Under the pieces are notes generated by a model, which saw only the letters and a list, made by a program, of their open reading frames with translations, was not told where the DNA came from and did no database searches. From Butyricimonas synergistica DSM 23225 (GTDB lineage: Bacteria; Bacteroidota; Bacteroidia; Bacteroidales; Marinifilaceae), in the NCBI RefSeq assembly GCF_000379665.1, contig NZ_KB903368.1, forward strand, positions 1 to 64,000: a DNA stretch of 64,000 nt, read 5' to 3'. The stretch's first letter is position 1. The number at the start of each line of letters is the position of its first letter. Below, one piece after another: positions 26,335-36,009 of this stretch. The position numbers were made by a program, and so were the translations under genes.

Positions 26335-28440
26335 ATGAAAAAAAGAGTTATATTACTTTTGAGTGTTACCGCTTTGGTCGCCTCTTGCAAAGAGGGAGCC
26401 AGGCAGACGGAGAATCCGTTGATGCAGAAATTTGAAACCCCGTTTCAAGCTCCGCCTTTCGATAAGATCAAATTGGCTGATTACAAGCCAGCTTTCGAGG
26501 AAGGGATGAAACAGCATAAAGCTGAAATCGAGGCAATCGTGAATAACCCGGAGGCTCCGACTTTCGAGAACACGATCGTGGCTCTCGACCAATCCGGGAA
26601 ATTATTGAACCAGACATCTGCTATCTTTTTCAATCTTTGTGAGGCTGTCACGAGTGACGAAATGCTGGCTTTGGCAATGGAGATCAGTCCGGCTGTTACT
26701 GCCCACGGGGACGAAATTAACATGAACCCGAAGCTTTTTGCCCGAATCAAGGCGTTGTATGATAAAAAAGAGTCATTAGGATTGGATTCTTTGGCATCGC
26801 GCACGTTGGAGAAATACTATAATGATTTCGTTCGAGGGGGGGCTAACCTGAATGATGAAGACAAAGCTAAGTTGATGAAAATTAACGGCGAATTGTCCAA
26901 GTTGAGTTTACAATACGGCAATAACCTGTTGAAGGAGACGAATGCTTTCACGTTGGTAATCGATAATGCCAAGGATCTGGAAGGACTTTCCGATAATGCA
27001 ATAGCTTCAGCAGCGGCAGAAGCGAAGAACAGAGGCATGGAAGGGAAATGGGTATTCACGGTGCAAAAACCGAGTATGCTTCCTTTCCTGACGTATGCAA
27101 AGAACCGTGATTTGAGAGAGAAGTTGTATAAAGGTTACTACATGCGGGCGAACAATGATAACGTTAATGATAATAAGGCGGTGCTTGCTCAAATGGTAAA
27201 TTTGAGAACCGAGAAAGCCAAATTGTTGGGCTTCGATACTTATGCCGCTTATGTAATTGACGTGAATATGGCAAAGACGCCGGAAGCCGTGCATTCTTTC
27301 TTGGAAAGAGTATGGACTCCCGCGTTGAAAGTTGCCAAGCAAGAATTGGCTGAAATGCAAAAGATCGCGGACAAGGAAGGCATGAAAGAAAAGTTGGAGA
27401 GTTGGGATTGGTGGTATTATGCCGAGAAACTCCGGAAACAGAAATATGACTTGGACGAGTCCGAGATGATGCCTTACCTGAAACTCGAGAATGTGCGTGA
27501 CGGCATGTTCGAGGTCGCGAATAAACTTTACGGGATCACGTTGGAGAGACGTACGGATATACCCTTGTATCACCCGGAAGTGGAAACTTACGAGGTGAAG
27601 GATGTGGACGGTAGTTCTTTAGGAATCCTTTACCTGGATTATTTCACTCGTGCGAGTAAGTCTGCCGGGGCGTGGATGACAGAGTTCCGTCATTACACGA
27701 AAGAAAACGGTAAGGAAGAGATGCCGTTGGTATCCGTGGTGTATAATTTCTCACCTGCCGTGGGCGATGCTCCCGTACTGTTGACTTGGGACGACACGGA
27801 AACGATGTTCCACGAATTTGGTCACGCTCTGCACGGCTTCTTTACTCGTGGCGATTATCAGCGTATAGCCGGAACGATACCTCACGATATGGTGGAGTTG
27901 CCGTCACAGGTTATGGAAAACTGGGCGAGTGAACCGGAAGTATTGAAAATGTACGCTAAGCATTACCAGACGGGTGAACCGATGCCGGATGCGTTAATCA
28001 AAAAGATTCAGGAGAGCGGGCATTTCAACCAAGGGTTTGCCACAGTAGAATATGTTGCCGCAGCATTGTTGGATATGGATTGGTATTCTCAAGCCACGAT
28101 ACAAGAGTTCGACGTGAATGCATTCGAGAAAGCTTCGATGGATAAATACGGTTTGATTAAAGAAATCTTGCCTCGTTACCGTACAACGTATTTCTCGCAC
28201 ATCTTTGACGGAGGATATTCTGCCGGTTACTACGTGTATCTTTGGGCTGAAGTGTTGGATGCCGATGCGTTCCAAGCCTTCAAGGCTTCCGGAGATATTT
28301 ATAACAAAGAGTTGGCTGCAAAATTCCGGAAATATATTTTGTCTGAAGGAGGGTATGACGATCCTATGGGACAATATATTAAATTCCGGGGGCAACAACC
28401 GTCCGAGGAGCCGCTTTTGATGAAAAGAGGTTTAAAATAG
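26335..28440 (+). CDS. dcp: M3-family peptidyl-dipeptidase Dcp, lipoprotein
   Basis: This zinc metallopeptidase releases C-terminal dipeptides. The 701-residue chain has a lipoprotein signal (SVTALVASC, Cys about 18), suggesting periplasmic membrane anchoring rather than the cytosolic site of E. coli Dcp. The zinc motif is TMFHEFGHALHGFF (about 492-505), with MVELPSQVMENW supplying the third ligand. FNQGFATVEYVAAALLDMDW and SAGYYVYLWAEVLDADAF are typical M3 C-terminal blocks. It is monocistronic, with its own terminator, in a peptidase-rich neighbourhood (C1 peptidase, PepT). Confidence 0.95.
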   Translation: MKKRVILLLSVTALVASCKEGARQTENPLMQKFETPFQAPPFDKIKLADYKPAFEEGMKQHKAEIEAIVNNPEAPTFENTIVALDQSGKLLNQTSAIFFNLCEAVTSDEMLALAMEISPAVTAHGDEINMNPKLFARIKALYDKKESLGLDSLASRTLEKYYNDFVRGGANLNDEDKAKLMKINGELSKLSLQYGNNLLKETNAFTLVIDNAKDLEGLSDNAIASAAAEAKNRGMEGKWVFTVQKPSMLPFLTYAKNRDLREKLYKGYYMRANNDNVNDNKAVLAQMVNLRTEKAKLLGFDTYAAYVIDVNMAKTPEAVHSFLERVWTPALKVAKQELAEMQKIADKEGMKEKLESWDWWYYAEKLRKQKYDLDESEMMPYLKLENVRDGMFEVANKLYGITLERRTDIPLYHPEVETYEVKDVDGSSLGILYLDYFTRASKSAGAWMTEFRHYTKENGKEEMPLVSVVYNFSPAVGDAPVLLTWDDTETMFHEFGHALHGFFTRGDYQRIAGTIPHDMVELPSQVMENWASEPEVLKMYAKHYQTGEPMPDALIKKIQESGHFNQGFATVEYVAAALLDMDWYSQATIQEFDVNAFEKASMDKYGLIKEILPRYRTTYFSHIFDGGYSAGYYVYLWAEVLDADAFQAFKASGDIYNKELAAKFRKYILSEGGYDDPMGQYIKFRGQQPSEEPLLMKRGLK

Positions 28441-28470
28441 CCCTTGATCATCTAGGGATAAATAAAATAA

Positions 28471-28504
28471 AACGACCGGTATGAAACATTATCGGTCGTT
28501 TTTC
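28471..28504 (+). terminator. Intrinsic terminator of dcp
   Basis: AACGACCG/CGGTCGTT (28471-28478 with 28493-28500) followed by TTTCGTTT; 30 bases after the stop. Confidence 0.8.
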
Positions 28505-28557
28505 GTTTCTATAGATGTTTACAATGAAATACAAAGAACTTTTAAATATTTATAGTT

Positions 28558-29043
28558 ATGATGAAAGGAAATATTGGTTTAGACGCCGCGATGATCAAAT
28601 CAAGCAAGACGATTTTAAATAACTTACTTGCCGATCATTTTGTTTTACTTGCTAAAACATGGAATTACCATTGGAATATGAAAGGTGCAAGCTTTAGATC
28701 TTATCACACATTCCTGGAAGATCTTTACAATGGTTTGATTGAAGATATAGATAGCATAGCCGAACGTGTTCGTGACTTGGACGAGCGTCCTATTGGTTCC
28801 TTGAAAGGATGCCTGGAACGCAACCGTATCAAAGAGCAAGACGAGGAAAAGCCGCTTCCCGATGCAAAAGGTATGTTAGCCGCTTTGTTGGATGACAATG
28901 CGGAAGTGATACGTCAGATTCGTTCTGACTTGGAGACGATGGATAAGGAAGGGTCAAAGGATTTCGGAACATCCAATTTCTTGGAAGATATGATTGAGAA
29001 AAAGGAAAAAGTAACTTGGATGATCCGTGCACATTTGGAATAA
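28558..29043 (+). CDS. dps: Dps-family DNA-binding ferritin-like protein
   Basis: This mini-ferritin of 161 residues would form a 12-mer that oxidises Fe(II) with peroxide and shields DNA. The ferroxidase site is visible across subunits: NYHWNMKGASF (His about 40), HTFLEDLYNGLIEDIDSIAERVRDLDERP (Asp/Glu about 50-75). It is a standard stress gene in Bacteroidetes, often OxyR or starvation controlled; no operator was recognised here. Two ATG codons occur at 28558 and 28561 and either could start. Confidence 0.95.
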   Translation: MMKGNIGLDAAMIKSSKTILNNLLADHFVLLAKTWNYHWNMKGASFRSYHTFLEDLYNGLIEDIDSIAERVRDLDERPIGSLKGCLERNRIKEQDEEKPLPDAKGMLAALLDDNAEVIRQIRSDLETMDKEGSKDFGTSNFLEDMIEKKEKVTWMIRAHLE

Positions 29044-29075
29044 GGATAGATTTTTATGTTATGAGTGAATGGAAA

Positions 29076-29106
29076 GGGACTGCCTGAAAAGGTGGTCTCT
29101 TTTTTG
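29076..29106 (+). terminator. Intrinsic terminator of dps
   Basis: GGGACTGCC and GGTGGTCTC (29076-29084 with 29091-29099) pair over nine positions, three as G-U, then six T follow. Confidence 0.7.
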
Positions 29107-29162
29107 TTGCCCGAATAGGATACCGATGTTTTTTGTATCTTCGTACCCGATAATTTGGCGAT

Positions 29163-30245
29163 ATGGAAGATAGAGAGATTAGCGGTATTTTAATTCACTG
29201 GTACGGGAAAAACAAGCGGGAATTACCGTGGCGGGAAACGAATGATCCTTACCTGATATGGATTTCGGAGATTATATTGCAGCAAACCCGGGTGGTGCAG
29301 GGGTTGGATTATTTCAATCGTTTCGTGCGGCGCTTTCCGGATGTGCGTTCCCTTGCCGTGGCGGATGAGGATGAGGTGATGAAATACTGGCAAGGATTGG
29401 GGTATTACAGTCGTGCCCGGAACCTGCACGCCGCGGCGAAGCAAATTATGTCTTCTTGCGGGGGAATGTTCCCGCGGACGAGAGAAGGCGTTCTGTCGCT
29501 GAAAGGAGTGGGGGACTACACGTCAGCGGCAATCTGTTCTTTCGCTTACAGGCAACCCTATGCCACGGTGGATGGTAACGTGTACCGGGTGTTGGCCCGG
29601 CTTTTTGACATTGATACGCCAATTGACAGCGGGGAAGGGAAAAAGTATTTCACGGAGTTGGCACAATCTTTACTGGATGAACGCCGTCCCGATCTTTTCA
29701 ACCAGGCAATGATGGAATTCGGGGCTTTGCAGTGTGTGCCGAAATCGCCCGATTGCACCCGTTGCCCTTTGAACGGAAAGTGCTTGGCTCTGGCTTCCGG
29801 ACGGGTGGAACGATTGCCCGTGAAAGGCGGGAAAACCACGGTAAAATCCCGTTATTTTAATTATTTGCATATCCATGGTTGTGGGAGAACTTTACTTGCC
29901 AAACGTACTGGAAATGATATCTGGCGTAATCTCTACGAGTTTCCGCTGGTGGAAACAATGTCTTCTGTCTCTTGGGGCGAATTGCAGCAAGTACCTGAAT
30001 TTGGTATGTTATTTGACGGAATGGAAGGTGTTAGCGTGAAACGGGAGTTCGTGGCTAAAAAACACGTGCTATCTCACCGGGTAATCTACGCCGTGTTTTA
30101 CGAGATTCTGGTAGATTCTTTTTCTCCTGCCATGCGAAAGTACCTTCTGGTGCCGGATGCGGAGGTAGGTAATTATGCGGTATCCCGTCTCGTGCAATGT
30201 TATTTGGAGGGGATAGGAGATGTTTGCGCCCCCATTGGTCTATAG
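29163..30245 (+). CDS. mutY: A/G-specific adenine DNA glycosylase MutY
   Basis: It removes adenine mispaired with 8-oxoguanine. Of 360 residues, the first 220 are the HhH-GPD fold: WISEIILQQTRV (catalytic Glu about 36), LKGVGDYTSAAI (hairpin, about 115-126), ATVDGNVYRVLARLF (catalytic Asp), then the 4Fe-4S loop CVPKSPDCTRCPLNGKC (C-x6-C-x2-C-x5-C). The C-terminal third is the NUDIX-like 8-oxoG-recognition domain with HVLSHRVIYAVFYEI (about 300-314). TATCTTCG at 29136-29143 is a near-match -7 box. It is monocistronic between dps and a large palindrome. Confidence 0.96.
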   Translation: MEDREISGILIHWYGKNKRELPWRETNDPYLIWISEIILQQTRVVQGLDYFNRFVRRFPDVRSLAVADEDEVMKYWQGLGYYSRARNLHAAAKQIMSSCGGMFPRTREGVLSLKGVGDYTSAAICSFAYRQPYATVDGNVYRVLARLFDIDTPIDSGEGKKYFTELAQSLLDERRPDLFNQAMMEFGALQCVPKSPDCTRCPLNGKCLALASGRVERLPVKGGKTTVKSRYFNYLHIHGCGRTLLAKRTGNDIWRNLYEFPLVETMSSVSWGELQQVPEFGMLFDGMEGVSVKREFVAKKHVLSHRVIYAVFYEILVDSFSPAMRKYLLVPDAEVGNYAVSRLVQCYLEGIGDVCAPIGL

Positions 30246-30260
30246 ATACGCTACCTTATA

Positions 30261-30342
30261 AACCAATTATGAACGAATCATAAACGAATCATGAACGCAA
30301 ATTTACGTTTATGCTACGTTTATGGTTCGTTCATAATTGGTT
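30261..30342. repeat. Large imperfect palindrome (40-bp arms)
   Basis: Bases 30261-30300 and 30303-30342 are inverted copies around a 2-nt centre, with three mismatches and two G-U pairs. The inner part contains short repeats of AACGAATCAT/AACG type. A GC-less stem that long is more than a terminator needs; it lies between mutY and the ECF sigma gene. Confidence 0.75.
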
Positions 30343-30484
30343 TTTGGGGGCGGGCAAGGGGCAAGCAACGGTTAGGCAATTGTAGTTCGGATGTGGGCAA
30401 GAGATTGCGGGAAAAAGTAGTGTCGATAAATAAATTTTTTCTTTTTTGATGTATCACTGGTGAAAAAGATTTATTTTTGTGTTG

Positions 30485-31069
30485 ATGCGAAAGGATGATC
30501 GAGATATACTTGATAGATTCATAAAGAATCGTAAGGAGGGAATTCGGATGTTGTTCGATCGTTACTATCGTCCTTTGGTGTTGTATGCCGGGACATTGAT
30601 TAGTGACGACACGATGGCGGAAGATCTCGTCCAAGAGTTTTTCGTGCGTTTGTGGGAAGACGATTATCTTGAGCGTATCAGGAGCAAGGCTCTTAGTTCT
30701 TATCTTTTTTCTTCCGTTCGCAATAGTTGTTATACTTACTTGCACAAGAACGATGTGCTGCGAGCCCGGGTGGATTACATGTCTGTCGATGTGGCAGCTG
30801 ATTCGGCTGCTTTATTGAGCCAGGAAATCGTGGACCGGGTGAATGCCGTGATTGCCCGGATGCCCGAGCAAACGGGACGTGTGTTGAATTGCGTGTTAAT
30901 GCGGGATATGAAATACCAAGATACAGCCGATGAATTGCAGGTTTCTTTGAATACGGTGAAAACTTTGATGCGTAATGGTATGCGTGTTTTGAGGGAGGAG
31001 TTGCGGGGAGAGCAAGAGCTGATTATGTTGTTTATCGTTATAGCTTCTCCTGAAGTTACCCAAGAGTGA
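30485..31069 (+). CDS. ECF-type sigma-70 factor (SusC/D regulator), locus 1
   Basis: This 194-residue sigma factor has only regions 2 and 4. Region 2 includes FDRYYRPLVLYAGTLISDDTMAEDLVQEFFVRLWED (about 22-55); region 4 includes MPEQTGRVLNCVLMRDMKYQDTADELQVSLNTVKTLM (about 130-165). Such factors drive an adjacent TonB-receptor operon and are held by the FecR-like protein encoded next, 86 bp on. GTG/TTG codons precede, but ATG 30485 is chosen. A -7-like TATTTTTG (30472-30479) ends six bases before it, so the mRNA may be nearly leaderless. Confidence 0.93.
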   Translation: MRKDDRDILDRFIKNRKEGIRMLFDRYYRPLVLYAGTLISDDTMAEDLVQEFFVRLWEDDYLERIRSKALSSYLFSSVRNSCYTYLHKNDVLRARVDYMSVDVAADSAALLSQEIVDRVNAVIARMPEQTGRVLNCVLMRDMKYQDTADELQVSLNTVKTLMRNGMRVLREELRGEQELIMLFIVIASPEVTQE

Positions 31070-31155
31070 AAAGTTATATTTTTTGCAAAAAAAATCTTGT
31101 CTCATTCACCCGTTTTGATTTTTATTTAGTCCTACTTGTAGAAAAATAAACTAGT

Positions 31156-32313
31156 ATGGCTATATCGGATTATATAGAAGATTTAATTTACCGGGTCTTG
31201 GCAGGGGATGCGAGCGAAGAGGAGCGGCAGGTGTTCGAGGAATGGGTACGAGAGAACGAGGAGCATCGATTGTTTTTCCGGGAGGTTGAGCGGGCTTGGT
31301 ACACCGGAAAGTATTCCGTGAAATGGAGGAACGTGGAAGAAAGTGCGGCATGGCAAGCGGTAGAACATAAGCGGGAGAGTCGGCGTCGAAAACGGATAAT
31401 ACGTATTGGTTGGAGTGTGGCGGCGGCTATTGTGTTACTGCTGGGGATGACGTGGGTGTTTTTCCCTTCGGGAAAGAAGACGCCTGTCGTGGCGGTGCAG
31501 TCTGTGGTAAAGCCCGGGGGGGCGAAGGCGGTATTGGTGTTGTCGACGGGAGTGCAGGTCGTTTTGGGAAGCGAACGGGCAGATACGATCCAGGAAAAGG
31601 GTTTCTCTATTTTGAACGTGGCGGACTATATAGATTATAGTCGAAAAGATAGCGTGGCATTGGGACGCCCGGTTTACAATGAATTGCGAGTTCCAACCGG
31701 GGGAGAGTTTCGTTTGGTGCTTGCCGACGGGACAGTGGTTTACATGAATTCGGAGTCTAGATTGAAATATCCCGTGCGTTTCACAGGTGATGAGCGGTTA
31801 GTGGAATTGGAAGGAGAGGCTTATTTTGACGTGTCTCGGGATGAAGTGCATCCTTTTGTGGTTCGCACGGAACGATTAGATGTGACAGTACTGGGTACTG
31901 GGTTTAACGTGATGGCATACAAGAAGGGGGCTCGCACGGAAGTTACTTTGGTAAGCGGGAGTGTGGATGTGACGAGTGGGAAAATTAGCGAGGTGTTGAC
32001 CCCAAACCACCAGTTCGTGATGAATAACGAGAGCCGGGAGTACGAGGTGAAAACCGTGAACGTGGACACGTATGTCGATTGGAAGAACGGCATTTTGAAT
32101 TTTGACGCGATGCCGTTGGATGAACTGGCTGACAAATTGGGACGTTGGTACGAGGTGAGTTTCTTTTTCAGCAAGGAGAGTTTGAAACAGTTGAAGTTTA
32201 CGGGTGCTTTCCGAAAATACAACGATATCGACTATATCCTTTTTTTGATAGAGTCAACCACGAATGTAACTTTTAAAGTGAATGGGAATGTAATTACAGT
32301 CAACGAGAAATAA
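31156..32313 (+). CDS. FecR-family anti-sigma factor, locus 1
   Basis: This 385-residue single-pass inner-membrane regulator has three parts. The cytosolic N-terminus (about 1-85; EEERQVFEEWVRENEEHR) should bind the ECF sigma factor. The membrane helix is VAAAIVLLLGMTWVFF (about 91-108). The periplasmic FecR domain (PTGGEFRLVLADGTVVYMNS about 175-195, ELEGEAYFDVSRDEVHPFVV) is followed by a DUF4974-type C-terminal domain (about 310-385) that meets the receptor's STN domain. Signal passes from ligand-bound SusC to FecR to sigma. It lies between its sigma gene and the receptor gene, as usual. Confidence 0.93.
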   Translation: MAISDYIEDLIYRVLAGDASEEERQVFEEWVRENEEHRLFFREVERAWYTGKYSVKWRNVEESAAWQAVEHKRESRRRKRIIRIGWSVAAAIVLLLGMTWVFFPSGKKTPVVAVQSVVKPGGAKAVLVLSTGVQVVLGSERADTIQEKGFSILNVADYIDYSRKDSVALGRPVYNELRVPTGGEFRLVLADGTVVYMNSESRLKYPVRFTGDERLVELEGEAYFDVSRDEVHPFVVRTERLDVTVLGTGFNVMAYKKGARTEVTLVSGSVDVTSGKISEVLTPNHQFVMNNESREYEVKTVNVDTYVDWKNGILNFDAMPLDELADKLGRWYEVSFFFSKESLKQLKFTGAFRKYNDIDYILFLIESTTNVTFKVNGNVITVNEK

Positions 32314-32377
32314 AGTTTAAAATCACTTCTGACGGGAATAAAATACCGGAAAGTGTTGGGAGCACGATCCGGTAGTC

Positions 32378-32395
32378 ACTCCCGGGGGAGTTTTA
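32378..32395 (+). promoter_or_regulatory. Hairpin with short T-run between fecR and susC, locus 1
   Basis: ACTCCC/GGGAGT (32378-32383 with 32386-32391) and TTTT follow. It lies in the 105-base gap before the receptor gene and could attenuate read-through from fecR. The second locus has a different hairpin at the same place. Confidence 0.3.
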
Positions 32396-32418
32396 AGTAT
32401 CACTTAATTTACAAATGT

Positions 32419-35400
32419 ATGAAAAAAAGTAATGTCTTGTGGCTTATTTTGTCAAAAAATAAGCGGCAACAATTGTGGAGAATTATGAAATTGACTTGGA
32501 TTTTGTGCGTCTGTTTCGTGTGTACGTTATCCGCGAACGGGCTGGCACAGCAAAAATTGAGCATGAACTTGGGAGAAACGTCTATCAAGACGGTTTTCGA
32601 GGAGATTCGCCGGCAAACGAACAAGATTGTGATTTATAATGACGACCGTTTGACGTTACAGCAAAAAGTGAAGGCAGATTTTAAGGATATGGAGTTATCT
32701 GCCGTGTTAGACCGAATTCTTGCCGGAAGTGGCATGACGTATCGGTTCGTGGATGATTATATCGTGATAACCCCTTTGTTGAAAATGGAAAATGACAGTG
32801 TACGAACTGTTAAAGTGAGAGGGCGAGTGTGTGACACGAAAAAGGAACCGTTGGTGGGAGTGACCGTTACCGTGAAAGGCTTGAAGATTGGGGTGGCAAC
32901 AGATGTGGACGGGAAATATACATTAGTAATTCCTAACCCGCCAAAGAATTTTTCGTTGGTATATTCATTTGTCGGAATGGAAACGCGTGAAATCGTTTAC
33001 GCGGGAAATGAGGTGATAGATGTGATTTTGAAAGAGGTGTCTGAGACGATGGATGAGGTTGTCGTTACCGGTTACCAGAGAATCCGTAAAACGGATATGG
33101 TCGGTTCCACGAATACGGTTAAGCGTGAGGATATGGTTTTCGACGGGACGAACAGCATCGAGCAAATGTTGCAAGGAAAGCTTCCCGGGGTGGTGGTAAT
33201 GAATACAGGGGGGATGGTTGGTACGCGTCAGAAAGTGCGCGTGCGGGGAACTTCCACCTTGTTGGGGAATCAAGAGCCGGTCTGGGTGGTTGATGGCATT
33301 ATTCAAGAGGATCCGATTCCTTTTGATGCACAGGCTTTAAATGACTTGGGAGATAACTTTGATATGATTACCAATTTCGTGGGAAACAGTATCGCGTGGT
33401 TGAACCCGAATGATATCGAGGACATCACGGTATTGAAGGATGCTTCGGCTACAGTGTTGTATGGTGTGAAGGCCGCGAATGGCGTGATCGTGATTAACAC
33501 GAAACGAGGTAAGAATGGGCGTTTGTCTGTTACCTATTCGGGTGGTTTGAGTGTTACGGAGAGATTGAACTACAAGAAGATGAATTTGATGAATTCGAAA
33601 GAACGTATTGATTTTTCTCGCGAGATTTATGAAAAACGTTTGTTAGGTCAAATCCCGACTACTTCCGTGGGATACGAGCGGGAGATAGAGAGATACATTA
33701 ACAAAGAGATTACGTTTGACGAGTTTAATGTTGCCGTGAAAGAGCTTGAAGAAATGAACACGGACTGGATGGATATATTGTACCAAACGCAAATGAGTCA
33801 TAATCATAGTCTAAGTGTATCGGGCGGTAATGATAAAGTGACTTATTATAGTTCGTTGAATTATGTGCAGAATAAAGGAGCGGCTAAAGGAAATAAATCA
33901 GAGCAACTGGCTGCTTCTTTCCGTATGGATGCCCATTTAAGTCATAAAATTCGGGCTGGTATTGGAATGAATGCCAGTTATGGAGTGACGGATGGATTTT
34001 ATACCGTTGATCCTTATTCTTACGCGTTGTCCACGAGCCGGGCAATCCCGTGTTTTGATAAAGATGGAGGTTTGTTTTTTTATAATCGGGCGGACGGCTA
34101 TAAGTTCAACATATTGCATGAACTTTCCGAAACGGGAAACACGAATGACAGAAGAAGTGTTAATATAAACGCGAATTTTAATTATGACATTCTTCCGGGA
34201 GTACGTTTCGAGTCGTTGGCAAGTTTCGGTTCCAATAATACGGTGGGAGAGGCGTATGCATCGGAATATAGTTATTACATTACGGCGATTCGCGGATATG
34301 AATTCGGGGAGTATTTGAAGGGTGATTCTAAATATGAACAATCGAAATTACCTCATGGAGGAGAATTAAGTACCACGGAGTCCCGGAGTACCTCGTTCAC
34401 GTGGAGAAATAGTTTGACGTATGGTCAATTATTTGGAAAGCATCGTGTCGGTTGGGTTATCGGTCAGGAGAGTCGTAGCACGAAATATGACCAGGTGTCG
34501 GCGGTAACTTATGGCTATTTCCCGGATAGAGGTAAAAATGTGACTCTACCACCGCAAATGATTTCTGCAGGAATAAATCCTATTTATCAGAAGATTAAAA
34601 CGAATATAGTGGATCGGACTTCTAATTTCCTGTCTTTCTATAGTAGTATGACGTACTCTTTTGATGAGCGTTACGTGTTTACGGCGAGTGTGCGTTCGGA
34701 TGCCTCGAATCGTTTTGGGCAGGATAGTAAGTCAAAATTTCTCCCGGTATGGTCGTTGGGAGCGCGTTGGAACGTGCATAACGAGGTGTGGATGCAAAAA
34801 CAGAAGGTGTTTAGTGAATTGAATTTACGTCTCTCTTACGGTTGGCAAGGGAATGTTGCCGAGAATTTCGGTCCGGACTTGATTGCCAAGCTCCCGACAA
34901 ACGTGGTGAATAACGTTACCGGTGAGTATGAGTTGGAAATTAGTTCATTGCCTTATGCCGATTTGCGTTGGGAAAAGACAAAAACGATTAATATCGGGGC
35001 GGACATGGGATTATTTAAAAATCGAATCATGCTGTCTGTCGAGTATTATATGAAGAAGGCGGAGGATTTGATTATTTACAAGGATGTTCCGGTTTCTTAC
35101 GGGATAAAGCAGATGCCGATTAACGGTGGAACGATGAAAAATGATGGTATCGAGTTGAATTTGAGCACGACGTTGCTGCGCATGAAGGATTTTGTTTGGA
35201 ATATTTCGTTGAATACGTCTAAAAACCGGAATCGGATTAAGAGTACGCTTCTTCCCAATAATTCTTGGTTGGCGGCAGTGAGTGGAGATTTGAACAAGGC
35301 GGGTTATCCGGTTTCTGCATTCTGGGCTTTCGAGTTGCAAGGACTTGATCCGCAGAATGGTACTCCCGTATTCAATATCCCGACCAAAAATAATAACGAG

Positions 35401-35997
35401 GAAGGTATTGGGGTCAATGATGCCACGGAGTACATGAAATATATGGGAAAGATGGAACCGGATTTTACAGGAGGTTTGTCCATGTCGATTAGATATCGGA
35501 ATTTATCGTTGAGCGGTGGTTTTACTCTGAGCCTTGGTGGAAAACGATTCCTGCATTCGTTATTCCAGAGCAAGAATTTCCCCTATTCGTTGCCGAGTGC
35601 CTATGACAATTATTCAAAAGATTTCGTGAATCGCTGGAAAAAATCCGGGGATGAAAAATCTACGAACATACCGTCCATCCCTTCCGTGGGAACGGGAAAC
35701 GTGAATATCAGTTTCCCCGGAGGAAATCTTGTTAGTAACGTGTATGAGATGTTTGATTATTCTGATGCGCGGGTGGTTGATGCCTCTTTTTTCAGATGCA
35801 ACAATTTAACTTTGACGTATAATTTGCCGCAGAATTTGGTGAAATACATGACATTGAAGGCTGTGTCGATATCAGGGTCGGTAAGCAATCCATTCATGAT
35901 TGTAAGTAAGGATTACAAGGGGGTAGACCCTGAGGTGGCAACCGGGGGACAACCTTTGGCGAGAAATTATTCAGTACGTTTAAATATTACTTTTTAA
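32419..35997 (+). CDS. SusC/RagA-type TonB-dependent receptor with STN domain, locus 1
   Basis: This 1192-residue outer-membrane barrel takes up large nutrients with its SusD lid, powered by TonB-ExbBD. The order is signal peptide (hydrophobic WILCVCFVCTLSANGLA), STN signalling domain (about 45-115; ETSIKTVFEEIRRQT), carboxypeptidase-regulatory-like domain (about 125-205), plug (DEVVVTGYQRIRKTDM and VLKDASATVLYGVKAANGV, about 220-370) and barrel to the C-terminal NYSVRLNITF. The STN domain fits control by FecR/ECF sigma. ATG 32419 is preferred over 32353, since the earlier start adds a non-signal tail. It is followed by susD 12 bp on. Confidence 0.95.
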   Translation: MKKSNVLWLILSKNKRQQLWRIMKLTWILCVCFVCTLSANGLAQQKLSMNLGETSIKTVFEEIRRQTNKIVIYNDDRLTLQQKVKADFKDMELSAVLDRILAGSGMTYRFVDDYIVITPLLKMENDSVRTVKVRGRVCDTKKEPLVGVTVTVKGLKIGVATDVDGKYTLVIPNPPKNFSLVYSFVGMETREIVYAGNEVIDVILKEVSETMDEVVVTGYQRIRKTDMVGSTNTVKREDMVFDGTNSIEQMLQGKLPGVVVMNTGGMVGTRQKVRVRGTSTLLGNQEPVWVVDGIIQEDPIPFDAQALNDLGDNFDMITNFVGNSIAWLNPNDIEDITVLKDASATVLYGVKAANGVIVINTKRGKNGRLSVTYSGGLSVTERLNYKKMNLMNSKERIDFSREIYEKRLLGQIPTTSVGYEREIERYINKEITFDEFNVAVKELEEMNTDWMDILYQTQMSHNHSLSVSGGNDKVTYYSSLNYVQNKGAAKGNKSEQLAASFRMDAHLSHKIRAGIGMNASYGVTDGFYTVDPYSYALSTSRAIPCFDKDGGLFFYNRADGYKFNILHELSETGNTNDRRSVNINANFNYDILPGVRFESLASFGSNNTVGEAYASEYSYYITAIRGYEFGEYLKGDSKYEQSKLPHGGELSTTESRSTSFTWRNSLTYGQLFGKHRVGWVIGQESRSTKYDQVSAVTYGYFPDRGKNVTLPPQMISAGINPIYQKIKTNIVDRTSNFLSFYSSMTYSFDERYVFTASVRSDASNRFGQDSKSKFLPVWSLGARWNVHNEVWMQKQKVFSELNLRLSYGWQGNVAENFGPDLIAKLPTNVVNNVTGEYELEISSLPYADLRWEKTKTINIGADMGLFKNRIMLSVEYYMKKAEDLIIYKDVPVSYGIKQMPINGGTMKNDGIELNLSTTLLRMKDFVWNISLNTSKNRNRIKSTLLPNNSWLAAVSGDLNKAGYPVSAFWAFELQGLDPQNGTPVFNIPTKNNNEEGIGVNDATEYMKYMGKMEPDFTGGLSMSIRYRNLSLSGGFTLSLGGKRFLHSLFQSKNFPYSLPSAYDNYSKDFVNRWKKSGDEKSTNIPSIPSVGTGNVNISFPGGNLVSNVYEMFDYSDARVVDASFFRCNNLTLTYNLPQNLVKYMTLKAVSISGSVSNPFMIVSKDYKGVDPEVATGGQPLARNYSVRLNITF

Positions 35998-36009
35998 TAG
36001 CATTTGAAT

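Noticed and set aside
30261-30342. CRISPR-like or invertible-promoter reading of the repeated AACGAATCAT words
   Set aside because: There are no regular spacers, and the arms touch at a 2-nt centre, so inversion would change nothing.
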